In this document: piece by piece, positions 23,070-30,308 of the stretch
How the letters are laid out: each line of letters begins with the position of its first letter
Numbering within the stretch: the first letter of the stretch is position 1
The notes under the pieces: generated by a model
What the model saw: the letters and a program-made list of their open reading frames with translations, nothing else
Databases searched by the model: none
What the model was told of the DNA's origin: nothing
Assembly: GCA_944384505.1 (NCBI GenBank)
Contig: CALWTQ010000027.1
Location: 1 to 44,505, forward strand
Length of the DNA stretch: 44,505 nucleotides
DNA from: an uncultured Mediterraneibacter sp.
GTDB lineage: Bacteria > Bacillota > Clostridia > Lachnospirales > Lachnospiraceae
Direction: 5' to 3'
Program-made: the position numbers and the translations under genes

Positions 23070-24032
23070 TCAATCTTTTCTCACATAAACCGCGCGGGTT
23101 CTCTCTCCATCGTCAACCAGCTCCACTTCAGCAAAGCTCTGAATATACTGTTTAAACTGGGAGAATCCATAATCCCGCACCTTAAAGTCCCCAAACCTCA
23201 TCCGGATCCGGTTTCCGAGTGTACTTAAAGTAATTCCGTTTTTCCCGCTTCCTTTGATCTGGTAAATAATATATTCTTCGATCTGCTCCTGCCTGCTCTT
23301 ATCCTCGTATAGAGACACTGTCACCTGAGTCCCCACCTGGGTCAGTTTTAACTTTGGCAGAGTTTCCAGGAACTTAGACAAAAGGCTGTAGCCGTAACGT
23401 CTCACGTCAAAGTCCGGATACAGCTTAACCAGACGACTTCCTACTTCTCCCAATCCCGTCATCCTGTCATCGTTCTGATTCTCTGTAATAATTCTAACCA
23501 CGGCTTCCTCAATCTGTTCTTTGGAGACCGGAGCCTGTTTCTTCTGCCCCTTTCCATGTGAATGGACAACCGTGCCCTTTTCATCCTTATCCATGGTATT
23601 GTCCTCCAGGAGGAGCTCCAGCTCTGTGAAGATATCACAGGCTTTTCTGAAAGGCGACGGCGTCTTGTCCTCGCCCATACCGATCACCATTTTCCCGCTC
23701 TCGCGCAGGCGGCTTGCAAGCCTGGTGAAATCACTGTCACTTGACACAAGGCAGAAGCCTTCCAGCTCGCTTTTGTACAGCATGTCCATGGCGTCGATAA
23801 TCATGGCTGAATCCGTTGCATTTTTCCCATGTGTATAACTAAACTGCTGAATTGGAGTGATTGAATTTCTCAAAAGTTCCTCCTTCCAGCTCGCATTGTT
23901 CGTCTTGGTCCAGTCCCCGTAAATTCTCTTATATGTCACATTGCCGTACTTGGACAGCTCGTCCAGAATCGGCTGAATGTATTTTGCGGATACATTATCC
24001 GCGTCGATCAAAAGCGCGAATCTGTCTTCCAT
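23070..24032 (-). CDS. NYN domain protein with two OST-HTH/LOTUS domains
   Basis: About 320 residues. The N-terminal NYN domain (PIN-like RNase fold) begins ALLIDADNVSAKYIQPILDE and keeps acidic residues in IDADN, KNATDSAMIIDAMDML and LVSSDSDFTRLASRLRE, expected metal ligands. A charged linker (~145-170) leads to two OST-HTH/LOTUS-type domains, each with a similar pattern: LGEVGSRLVKLYPDFDVRRY-GYSLLSKFLE and LSTLGNRIRMRFGDFKVRDY-GFSQFKQYIQ. LOTUS modules bind RNA (often G-rich structures), so an RNA processing or decay role is likely. The start ATG 24032 has GGAGGAG upstream and overlaps the phosphoesterase 3' end by 25 bases, so the two are co-translated. Confidence 0.87.
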   Translation of the reverse strand: MEDRFALLIDADNVSAKYIQPILDELSKYGNVTYKRIYGDWTKTNNASWKEELLRNSITPIQQFSYTHGKNATDSAMIIDAMDMLYKSELEGFCLVSSDSDFTRLASRLRESGKMVIGMGEDKTPSPFRKACDIFTELELLLEDNTMDKDEKGTVVHSHGKGQKKQAPVSKEQIEEAVVRIITENQNDDRMTGLGEVGSRLVKLYPDFDVRRYGYSLLSKFLETLPKLKLTQVGTQVTVSLYEDKSRQEQIEEYIIYQIKGSGKNGITLSTLGNRIRMRFGDFKVRDYGFSQFKQYIQSFAEVELVDDGERTRAVYVRKD

Positions 24033-24613
24033 TTCATATACTCCTCCCCCTCTAGATTCTTCCATGCAAATCCCCCGTTCTCGTAAACCATATAGCTGTG
24101 CGCGGAGCCTTCCTTGGGAATAGACACAGAGCCGGGGTTCAAATATTGATATGTCCCGCCTTTCATATCCAGAATCTCCTCACAGGCCGGGATATGGGTA
24201 TGTCCGTTTAACAAAATATCACCATCTCTCAAAGGCGGCAGATGATGTGGGTGGAATACATGTCCGTGGGTGGCAAATAATGTTATCAAGTCCTGATGTG
24301 TATTTTCTTCCTGTGCACAGCCGCAGGGCAGCTCCAGGAAACAGTAATCCGCCATAATCGGGAACTCCAGCACCATCTGGTCCACTTCCGTGTCGCAATT
24401 TCCCCGGACACAGAGGATCTGGTCCTTCATCGAATTTAGCATGGCGATCACTTCCCTGGGGGCATATCCCTCCGGCAGATCATTGCGCGGGCCATGGTAA
24501 AGGATATCTCCAAGCAGAAGAAGCCGGCCCGCTCCTTCCCGCTCATACGCTTCCAGCATCCGCCTGCAGTACAGGGCCGAACCGTGTATGTCCGATGCAA
24601 TCATAAGTTTCAT
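24008..24613 (-). CDS. Metallophosphoesterase, YfcE/MJ0936 type
   Basis: A 201-residue calcineurin-like phosphodiesterase. Metal-binding blocks in order: ASDIHGS (D-x-H), LLLGDILYHGPRN (G-D), VRGNCDTE (G-N-C/H-D), FATHGHVF (G-H) and LLNGHTHIPA (G-H-T-H). These match the YfcE subfamily, which hydrolyses phosphodiester model substrates; the natural substrate is unclear. AGGAGG lies before the ATG at 24613. It overlaps the NYN gene downstream, which suggests that both act in nucleotide or RNA turnover. Confidence 0.9.
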   Translation of the reverse strand: MKLMIASDIHGSALYCRRMLEAYEREGAGRLLLLGDILYHGPRNDLPEGYAPREVIAMLNSMKDQILCVRGNCDTEVDQMVLEFPIMADYCFLELPCGCAQEENTHQDLITLFATHGHVFHPHHLPPLRDGDILLNGHTHIPACEEILDMKGGTYQYLNPGSVSIPKEGSAHSYMVYENGGFAWKNLEGEEYMKWKTDSRF

Positions 24614-24637
24614 ATGTTCAAGTCCTCCTGTTTATTT

Positions 24638-24759
24638 GTAACAGCTCAGCCACTGGGACGGCAAGACTGTTACGGTCATTCTTCCTATATCTTACCACAT
24701 GCCCCGCCATTTTTCACGAATACGCAGAAATATTTTCCTTTGATCGTAACAGCTCAGCC
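24638..24759 (+). repeat. Two direct copies of the GTAACAGCTCAGCC repeat end
   Basis: GTAACAGCTCAGCC occurs at 24638-24651 and again at 24746-24759 in the same orientation. The first is also paired with CTGTTAC at 24669-24675. The 94 bases between hold no gene. The motif is the terminus of the element at 33396-33559 (there with T instead of C at one position). Confidence 0.65.
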
Positions 24760-24761
24760 CC

Positions 24762-24898
24762 TTGACAACGGTGCTATAGTATAAGTGTAGCAAAGAAATA
24801 CACTTAACAAAACCTGTTTTTCGTATCTGCGTGGCTGTCTGAAATCTAATACTGTTACAATATAGATTCGGCAGCCGGGCGATAAACTTGAAGGCTGC
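24762..24898 (+). promoter_or_regulatory. Promoter and structured leader of rplY
   Basis: TTGACA at 24762-24767 follows the repeat end directly; TATAGT (24775-24780, preceded by TG) and TATAAG (24780-24785) are possible -10 boxes but spacing to TTGACA is short, so an extended -10 promoter is possible. The leader has GGCTG (24833-24837) pairing with CAGCC (24872-24876), supported by TGAAATCTA against TAGATTC. GCAGCC (24871-24876) can instead pair with GGCTGC (24893-24898). The two hairpins exclude each other, which is how attenuators and ribosomal-protein leaders work. No known family was recognised. Confidence 0.45.
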
Positions 24899-24931
24899 TA
24901 AGCGTGATTCAGTGATTGGAGGAAAAGATAA

Positions 24932-25522
24932 ATGAATACTTTAAAAGCTGAAAAAAGAGACCTGACAATTAAAGCCAAAAAACTTAGAAGAGAAGGATTT
25001 GTTACTGGAAACCTCTTCGGACGCGAGATGAAAGAATCTATCCCGCTTAAGATGGAGAAGGGTGCCGTAGACCGTCTGCTGAAAGAAGAAGGCAAAGGCG
25101 GAAGAGTCCGCCTGGAAGTTGACGGACAGACTTTCGATACCCTGATCAAAGAGGTGGATTATAACGCGATGAAGGGATGGGTTGATGAGATTGATTTCCA
25201 GGCGCTGGTAAGCACTGAGAAAGTTCACTCATCCGCTGAGATTCACCTGATCAACGCAGATAAACTTGTTGCCGGAGTTCCGCAGCAGATGCTCCATGAA
25301 GTAGATTTTAAAGCTCTGCCGTCCGCACTGGTTGAGAAGATCGAACTGGATATCGGCGATCTGAAAGCCGGCGATACGATCCGCGTGAAAGATCTTGACA
25401 TCGCAAAAGATAAAGACGTAGACCTGACCACAGATCTCGAAGCAACCGTTGTCACCGTAACAGAAGTAAAGGCAGCGGCCGCTGAGACAGATGAAGAAAC
25501 CGAAGAGACTGCGGCAGAATAA
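24932..25522 (+). CDS. rplY: 50S ribosomal protein L25/general stress protein Ctc
   Basis: A 196-residue L25 of the long Ctc type. The N-terminal L25 domain (~1-90) binds 5S rRNA (LKAEKRDLTIKAKKLRREGF, typical start), followed by the TL5/Ctc C-terminal beta domain (VPQQMLHEVDFKALPSALVE, DIGDLKAGDTIRVKDLDI). The tail is acidic (ETDEETEETAAE), common in the family. GGAGG lies nine bases before the ATG at 24932. Single gene, no partner pth beside it, bounded downstream by repeat C. Confidence 0.95.
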   Translation: MNTLKAEKRDLTIKAKKLRREGFVTGNLFGREMKESIPLKMEKGAVDRLLKEEGKGGRVRLEVDGQTFDTLIKEVDYNAMKGWVDEIDFQALVSTEKVHSSAEIHLINADKLVAGVPQQMLHEVDFKALPSALVEKIELDIGDLKAGDTIRVKDLDIAKDKDVDLTTDLEATVVTVTEVKAAAAETDEETEETAAE

Positions 25523-25636
25523 AAACAGCAGCTATTCAGTTCACTAACACCTTCCATTAAAATGTGTCCGGAAGCGGAACAGATATTTTGTAACGCGTAT
25601 TCTGATGAAGGGAACAGGAGTACCATGCTTCGTTCC

Positions 25637-25784
25637 GGAATCTGGGAAGAATCTAAGAAGCCGAAGAGTTGTTTAACAGCAAAGCGGTACGCCGGGGAAC
25701 TCGTTTCACTCAGACACCCCCGCCGTACCGCTTAACAACACCTCTCCGCCTTCTAAGATCTTCCAACAGATTCCTCCAAAGGCG
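25637..25784 (-). other. Long stem-loop in repeat C, homologous to that of copy A
   Basis: Outer arms GGAATCTG (25637-25644) and CAGATTCC (25777-25784), then TTCTTAGAT-type and GAAGAGTTGTT-type arms, then AAGCGGTACG/CGTACCGCTT around a loop that reads TGTCTGAGTGAAACGAGTT on the minus strand. Compared with copy A, arm bases differ on both sides in a way that keeps pairing (GAATCCG/CGGATTC becomes GAATCTG/CAGATTC; GGCGC/GCGCC becomes GGTAC/GTACC). Confidence 0.75.
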
Positions 25785-26064
25785 CATGTCCCTCCTGTTC
25801 CCTCCCTCAGATCATACGCTCAAAATATCCGCTCCGCTTCCTGCTCATTTCCAGACGGAAGTGTCACTGCCCTAAACAGAGCTGTAAAGCGCAGTTGGCG
25901 CGGCTTGGAGACTTTCCATTGCGAAAGTCTTCCGGCCGCGCCTTACTTCTGGAAGCTATATATTCACTGACATCCGATTTAGAAAGCCCAGAAAACAGCC
26001 CCATTTCGAGAAAGATTCTGCGGGGATGGAGGATGGCGACGGGCGCCTTCGAAAGGGAATTAGT

Positions 26065-26179
26065 GAATCTTGAAGTTGCGGTTACGGATGTTGGGCCAGC
26101 CGGGGAGACTTGTCTGAGCGAAGCGAGTTGCTCCCCGGCTGGCCCTGCTTTTAATCCGTGGCCGGAACTTCTTAGATTC
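26065..26179 (+). other. Second long stem-loop in repeat C
   Basis: Arms GAATCT (26065-26070)/AGATTC (26174-26179), GAAGTT/AACTTC, ACGGAT/ATCCGT, and a 15-base GC-rich stem GGGCCAGCCGGGGAG/CTCCCCGGCTGGCCC. The loop is TGTCTGAGCGAAGCGAGTT. It is the third stem-loop of the family, in the opposite orientation to the one at 25637-25784. The loop includes GCGAAGC, known as an unusually stable DNA mini-hairpin. Confidence 0.75.
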
Positions 26180-26296
26180 CCTTATTTCCTGGAGCGAAGC
26201 CCTGAGCCGTCCTCCATCCCCGCAGAATACGTCTTAGAAACAGCTTCTGTTTTCGGACGTTTTTCCAAAGGGCGTTAGTGAACTAAATAGCCGCCC

Positions 26297-27970
26297 CTAC
26301 TTATACCAGATCACAGCCTCATATGGCCTCATCCTCAGCCCCTCGCTGCCATTCTCTCCGCAGCGCTCCGGCTCTCCTTCGTAATTTCCAAGCACCTTCT
26401 TAAATCCTTCCAGATCCGGCGCGTTTTTCCACTCGTACTCTTTCCCATAGAAGTTCGCGGCCACAATCATTTCATGCCCCTCATAAGTTCTACGGTATGC
26501 GAACACAGACGGATCTTTCTGCGCCAGCGGCTCGATATCTCCATAAGGAATCACATCCAGCTCTTTTCTCAGTGCGATCAGCTTCTGATAATAATGGAAT
26601 ACGGAATCCTCATCTTTCAACTGATCTGCCGCATTGATCTTCGTATGATTTCCATTTACGCCGATCCATGGCTCTTTGCTGTCCTCGGCTGAGAATCCTG
26701 CATACTTTGTATCATCCCACTGCATTGGAGTACGTCCGTTGTCACGGGAGTGAACCTGTACAATACGCAGAGCATCGGACGGGGACATTCCCTTATCCTG
26801 CAGGATTTGATAATGATTCAGGCTTTCTACGTCTTTAAACTGCGAAATGTCTGTAAAGTCTGTATTCGTCATTCCCAGCTCTTCCCCCTGATAGACATAC
26901 GGGGTTCCGCGCAGGCCGTGGATGATTGTTCCCAGCATTTTCGCGGACTCTTTCCAGTACTTTCCTTCATCCCCAAAACGGGATACCACACGGGGCTGGT
27001 CATGATTGCACCAGAATACTGCGTTCCATGCATTGTGCTCCGCCATGCCTGTCTGCCACTGGAAGATAATATCTTTGAGTTTCTGGAAATCTGCCGGAAC
27101 AAGCACCCATTTTTCATTTCCCATAAAGTCCACTTTCAGATGATGGAAACTAAATACCATGGACAGCTCGCCCGTGTCATGTCCCGCATACTGGTAGCAG
27201 TTTTCGATGGATGTGCTGGACATTTCTCCCACTGTCACGATCTGAGCATCAGTTCCGAATGTTGTATCGTGAAACTCTTTCAGATACTGATGGATCTTAG
27301 GCCCGTCCGTATAATATTTTCTTCCGTCCCCTGTTTCATCGTCCTCAATGGCCGCTTTGCTGATCAGATTGATTACGTCGAAGCGGAATCCTTTTACGCC
27401 CTTTTCCATCCAGAAACGGACGATCTTCTGGATTTCCTTTCTCACGTTTTCATTTTCCCAGTTTAAGTCCGCCTGGGTCACATCGAAGAGGTGAAGGTAA
27501 TATTCGTCAAACTTCTCTACATATTCCCACGCGCTTCCGCCAAACTTACTCTCCCAGTTTGTAGGAGCGCTGCCGTCCGCTTTCCCTCTGCGGAAGAAAA
27601 AGAAATCTTTATAGTACGGATCTCCCTCCATGGCCTTCCTAAACCACTCATGGCGCGTAGACACATGGTTGAACACCATATCAAACATCAGACCCATGCC
27701 GCGTTTGTCCGCCTCTGTAATCAGCTCTTCTACGTCTTCCATTGTTCCATATCTCGGATCAATGTTGTAGTAATCCTCTACATCATATCCGTTGTCATTC
27801 TGAGGAGATACGAAGAACGGGGTCAGCCAGATATAATCCACGCCAAGCTCTTTAATATAGTCCAGCTTCTCAATTACACCGCAGAGGTCTCCAAGGCCGT
27901 CCTTGTTGGTGTCACAGAATGACTTCGGGTAAATCTGGTATACTGTGCTCTTTCTGAAATCTTTGCTCAT
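26297..27970 (-). CDS. treC: Alpha,alpha-phosphotrehalase (GH13)
   Basis: A 557-residue cytoplasmic hydrolase splitting trehalose-6-phosphate into glucose and glucose-6-phosphate. The N-terminal VYQIYPKSFCDTNKDGLGDL and the (beta/alpha)8 barrel are typical of the oligo-1,6-glucosidase/TreC subfamily. The catalytic regions are GFRFDVINLI (nucleophile Asp), VTVGEMSS (acid/base Glu) and FWCNHDQPRVVSR (transition-state Asp). DNGRTPMQWDDTKYAGF is also conserved. Subfamily members include plain alpha-glucosidases; the assignment to trehalose-6-phosphate rests on the adjacent trehalose-type PTS gene and treR. It follows the PTS gene by 21 bases and ends 4 bases before repeat C. Confidence 0.92.
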   Translation of the reverse strand: MSKDFRKSTVYQIYPKSFCDTNKDGLGDLCGVIEKLDYIKELGVDYIWLTPFFVSPQNDNGYDVEDYYNIDPRYGTMEDVEELITEADKRGMGLMFDMVFNHVSTRHEWFRKAMEGDPYYKDFFFFRRGKADGSAPTNWESKFGGSAWEYVEKFDEYYLHLFDVTQADLNWENENVRKEIQKIVRFWMEKGVKGFRFDVINLISKAAIEDDETGDGRKYYTDGPKIHQYLKEFHDTTFGTDAQIVTVGEMSSTSIENCYQYAGHDTGELSMVFSFHHLKVDFMGNEKWVLVPADFQKLKDIIFQWQTGMAEHNAWNAVFWCNHDQPRVVSRFGDEGKYWKESAKMLGTIIHGLRGTPYVYQGEELGMTNTDFTDISQFKDVESLNHYQILQDKGMSPSDALRIVQVHSRDNGRTPMQWDDTKYAGFSAEDSKEPWIGVNGNHTKINAADQLKDEDSVFHYYQKLIALRKELDVIPYGDIEPLAQKDPSVFAYRRTYEGHEMIVAANFYGKEYEWKNAPDLEGFKKVLGNYEGEPERCGENGSEGLRMRPYEAVIWYK

Positions 27971-27991
27971 AACTTCAAACCCTTTCCTTTC

Positions 27992-30028
27992 TTAATCCCA
28001 GGAAATCACTGCCGTCTCGCCGGCTTTTGCTTCCATTCCGGAATGCATCTTAATATTTGCCGCATTTCCTTCCGCTGTCACGATCAGCATAGTTGTGCAC
28101 GGATGGCCTGCTGCCTTGATCTTCTCCGGATCAAACTCGATCAGCGGCTGTCCGGCCTTTACATGGTCTCCTTCATTTACAAGGAGTTTGAAGCCATCTC
28201 CGCCCATGTCCACTGTGTCAACGCCTACATGGATCAGAAGCTCTACGCCATTCGGAAGCGTCAGACCGCACGCATGGCCCGTATCAGCCATAACTACGCT
28301 CACATCGCAGTCAGCCGGAGCGGTTACTACCGTGTTAGAAGGCTCGATTGCCACGCCGTCCCCCATAATCTTCTGGGAGAATACATCGTCCGGAGCTTCT
28401 TCAATCGGCATTACCTTTCCATCCAGGATGGATTTTAACTCTTTCACGTCTGATGCCGCGCTCTGTGCTGCGCCGGATGCTTCCACGCCAGCAGATGCGT
28501 CAGAAGCTGCATCAGATCCTGCTGCAGATGCTGTCGCAGATACTGCTGCAGATACTGCTGCTGTGTCCGCTGCCGGAGCATTTCCCGCAGGTTTCTTTCC
28601 ATATTTGTCTTCTTCTGTAAGTTTCATCTTACCTACAATAAATGTAAGGATAAACGGAATCACAATCGCAACTGCCATAGCAGCGAGGAAGATCAGGTAA
28701 TATTCCGGTTTGATGGACAAGATACCCGGAAGACCGCCTACTCCGATGCTCAGCGCCTGCACGCCGCATCCTACAGAGATCATCGCCGCGCAGCAGGAAC
28801 CAATCATACCGCACACAAGCGGGAACCCGTATTTTAAGTTTACACCGAAGAGAGCCGGCTCTGTTACGCCCAGGTAACATGAGATGCATGCCGGTACGTT
28901 TACCTGCTGCGCGCGCTCGTTCTTCTTCTGGAGCACTGACATAGCAAGTACACTGGAGCCCTGAGCGATATTGGAAAGCGCGATCATAGGCCACAGGATT
29001 GTTGTCTTCGGCGGGATCGCCAGAAGCTGAGAGTCAATTGCGTTAGTCATATGATGAAGTCCGGTCATTACAAGCGGTGCATACAGCAGGCCAAACACTG
29101 CCGCGAACAGGAATCTGAAATTCGATGTCAGTCCGGCGTAAACTACATTTCCAATCGCATCGCCGATTGCCCAGCCGATCGGTCCGACGATTGTATGCGC
29201 GATAATCACCGCCGGAACAAGCGAACAGAACGGTACTACGATCATACTGATTACTTCCGGACAGATCTTTTTAAAGAATTTCTCAAGGTATACAAGGACA
29301 AACCCAGCCATCATCGCCGCGATCACCTGTCCCTGGTAGCCAATCATCTTTACCTGTGCAAAACCGAAATCCCATACCGGAATCTCATCCGCCGGTGTAG
29401 AAGAAACGCTGAAACCGTTCAGCAGCTGAGATGACACCAGAGTCAGTCCGAGGATAATACCAAGGATCTGTGTCGTGCCCATTTTCTTCGTGATGGACCA
29501 TACGATACCTACAGGGAGCAGATGGAATACAGCTTCACCGATCAGCCAGAGGAAGTTATACATTCCATTCCAGAACTGATATACGTCCGCAAGACTCTCT
29601 GTTCCGTTGTTAAAGAAATTAATCTCTCCGATTACATTTCGAAAGCCGAGCACAAGACCGCCGCAGATCAGGGCCGGGATCAGAGGAGCAAAGATCTCTC
29701 CTAGAGTTCCCATGATCTTCTGGAGCGGATTCTGGTTTGTCTTGGCCGCCGCCTTCACCGCATCCTTACTCACGCCTTCGATTCCCGCATAAGCTGTAAA
29801 CTCATTGTAAAATACAGATACATCATTTCCGATGATAACCTGATACTGCCCCGCCTGTGTAAATGTTCCTTTCACACTCGGCAGATCCTCGATCGCTTTC
29901 TCATCTGCTTTCTTTGGATCCACCAGAACGAAACGCATCCTGGTCATACAGTGGGAAACTGCCTGGATGTTCCCCTTTCCCCCGACGAGTTCCAGCAGAC
30001 GTTTTACATCATTATCATACTTTCCCAT
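27992..30028 (-). CDS. treP: PTS system trehalose-specific EIIBC fused to EIIA
   Basis: A 678-residue phosphotransferase permease that imports trehalose as its 6-phosphate. The EIIB domain at the N-terminus has the phosphocysteine in AVSHCMTRMRF (~Cys27). The EIIC membrane domain (~105-470) has about ten hydrophobic segments, with GLHHMTNAIDSQLL and GVTEPALFGVNLKYGFP typical of the glucose superfamily. An Ala/Ser-rich linker (~480-530) precedes an EIIA domain of the Crr type with GVELLIHVGVDTVDMGGDGF (phospho-His in HVG) and VKAGQPLIEFD. Own EIIA means no separate glucose EIIA is needed. First gene of the operon, with a promoter at 30103-30131. Confidence 0.93.
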   Translation of the reverse strand: MGKYDNDVKRLLELVGGKGNIQAVSHCMTRMRFVLVDPKKADEKAIEDLPSVKGTFTQAGQYQVIIGNDVSVFYNEFTAYAGIEGVSKDAVKAAAKTNQNPLQKIMGTLGEIFAPLIPALICGGLVLGFRNVIGEINFFNNGTESLADVYQFWNGMYNFLWLIGEAVFHLLPVGIVWSITKKMGTTQILGIILGLTLVSSQLLNGFSVSSTPADEIPVWDFGFAQVKMIGYQGQVIAAMMAGFVLVYLEKFFKKICPEVISMIVVPFCSLVPAVIIAHTIVGPIGWAIGDAIGNVVYAGLTSNFRFLFAAVFGLLYAPLVMTGLHHMTNAIDSQLLAIPPKTTILWPMIALSNIAQGSSVLAMSVLQKKNERAQQVNVPACISCYLGVTEPALFGVNLKYGFPLVCGMIGSCCAAMISVGCGVQALSIGVGGLPGILSIKPEYYLIFLAAMAVAIVIPFILTFIVGKMKLTEEDKYGKKPAGNAPAADTAAVSAAVSATASAAGSDAASDASAGVEASGAAQSAASDVKELKSILDGKVMPIEEAPDDVFSQKIMGDGVAIEPSNTVVTAPADCDVSVVMADTGHACGLTLPNGVELLIHVGVDTVDMGGDGFKLLVNEGDHVKAGQPLIEFDPEKIKAAGHPCTTMLIVTAEGNAANIKMHSGMEAKAGETAVISWD

Positions 30029-30052
30029 CGCTTTACTTCCTTTCTTTATTCA

Positions 30053-30131
30053 CGTGTTTGTCCGCTTGTTTGAGAAAACCCGCGACTTGTTTGAACAACT
30101 CAAATATATCACTCTTGTTTAAACATGTCAA
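30053..30131 (-). promoter_or_regulatory. Promoter of the trehalose operon with TreR boxes
   Basis: On the minus strand, TTGACA (30126-30131), 17-base spacer, TATATT (30103-30108). The spacer holds CTTGTTTAAACATG (30114-30127, plus strand). Further copies downstream of the start are CTTGTTTGAACAA (30086-30098), CTTGTTTGAGAAA (30065-30077) and the half-site CGTGTTTG (30053-30060). Repressor bound here would block polymerase. Confidence 0.75.
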
Positions 30132-30240
30132 TCGGATTTAAAAAAATATTGAGATTCAGAAACCTGCACAAAATTCAGATTTCAATTTTGTTACTTCTGC
30201 CAAAACACAAATAGAAAGTCGGTTTTTGGCGCTGTTTGAC

Positions 30241-30290
30241 TTGATTTTAGTACATAGGATTTTTATAATAGAACAAGATGTTTAAACAAG
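30241..30290 (+). promoter_or_regulatory. Promoter of treR with operator
   Basis: TTGATT (30241-30246), 17-base spacer, TATAAT (30264-30269), followed by ATGTTTAAACAAG (30278-30290), the same box as at the divergent trehalose promoter. This predicts autoregulation of treR. Positions 30132-30240 hold no gene. Confidence 0.7.
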
Positions 30291-30308
30291 CAGGAGTTGA
30301 TTACAGCA

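Larger units (their letters stand above)
25529..26293 (-). repeat. Large intergenic repeat, copy C (complete)
   Basis: A 765-base non-coding element filling the gap between rplY and the trehalose genes. Its ends are inverted repeats: CAGCTATTCAGTTCACTAAC (25529-25548) and GTTAGTGAACTAAATAGCCG (26274-26293), matching at 18 of 20 positions. Inside are two long stem-loops (25637-25784 and 26065-26179) and the conserved stem GGCGCGGC (25897-25904)/GCCGCGCC (25935-25942). Read on the minus strand, the part from about 26020 to 25529 matches copy A, and the first ~80 bases match the left part of copy B. It includes chance reading frames without ribosome binding sites or family similarity. No transposase is encoded. 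Confidence 0.8.

Noticed and set aside
25895-26278. 127-codon frame in repeat C
   Set aside because: It spans the conserved stem and the second stem-loop; no ribosome binding site and no counterpart frame in A or B.
25529-26293. Repeat C as a CRISPR array or insertion sequence
   Set aside because: There are no regularly spaced short repeats and no transposase-like frame.
28440-28580. Repeated GCAGATACTGCTGC-like units near the PTS gene end as a tandem repeat element
   Set aside because: They encode the Ala/Ser-rich linker between EIIC and EIIA; low-complexity coding sequence explains them.
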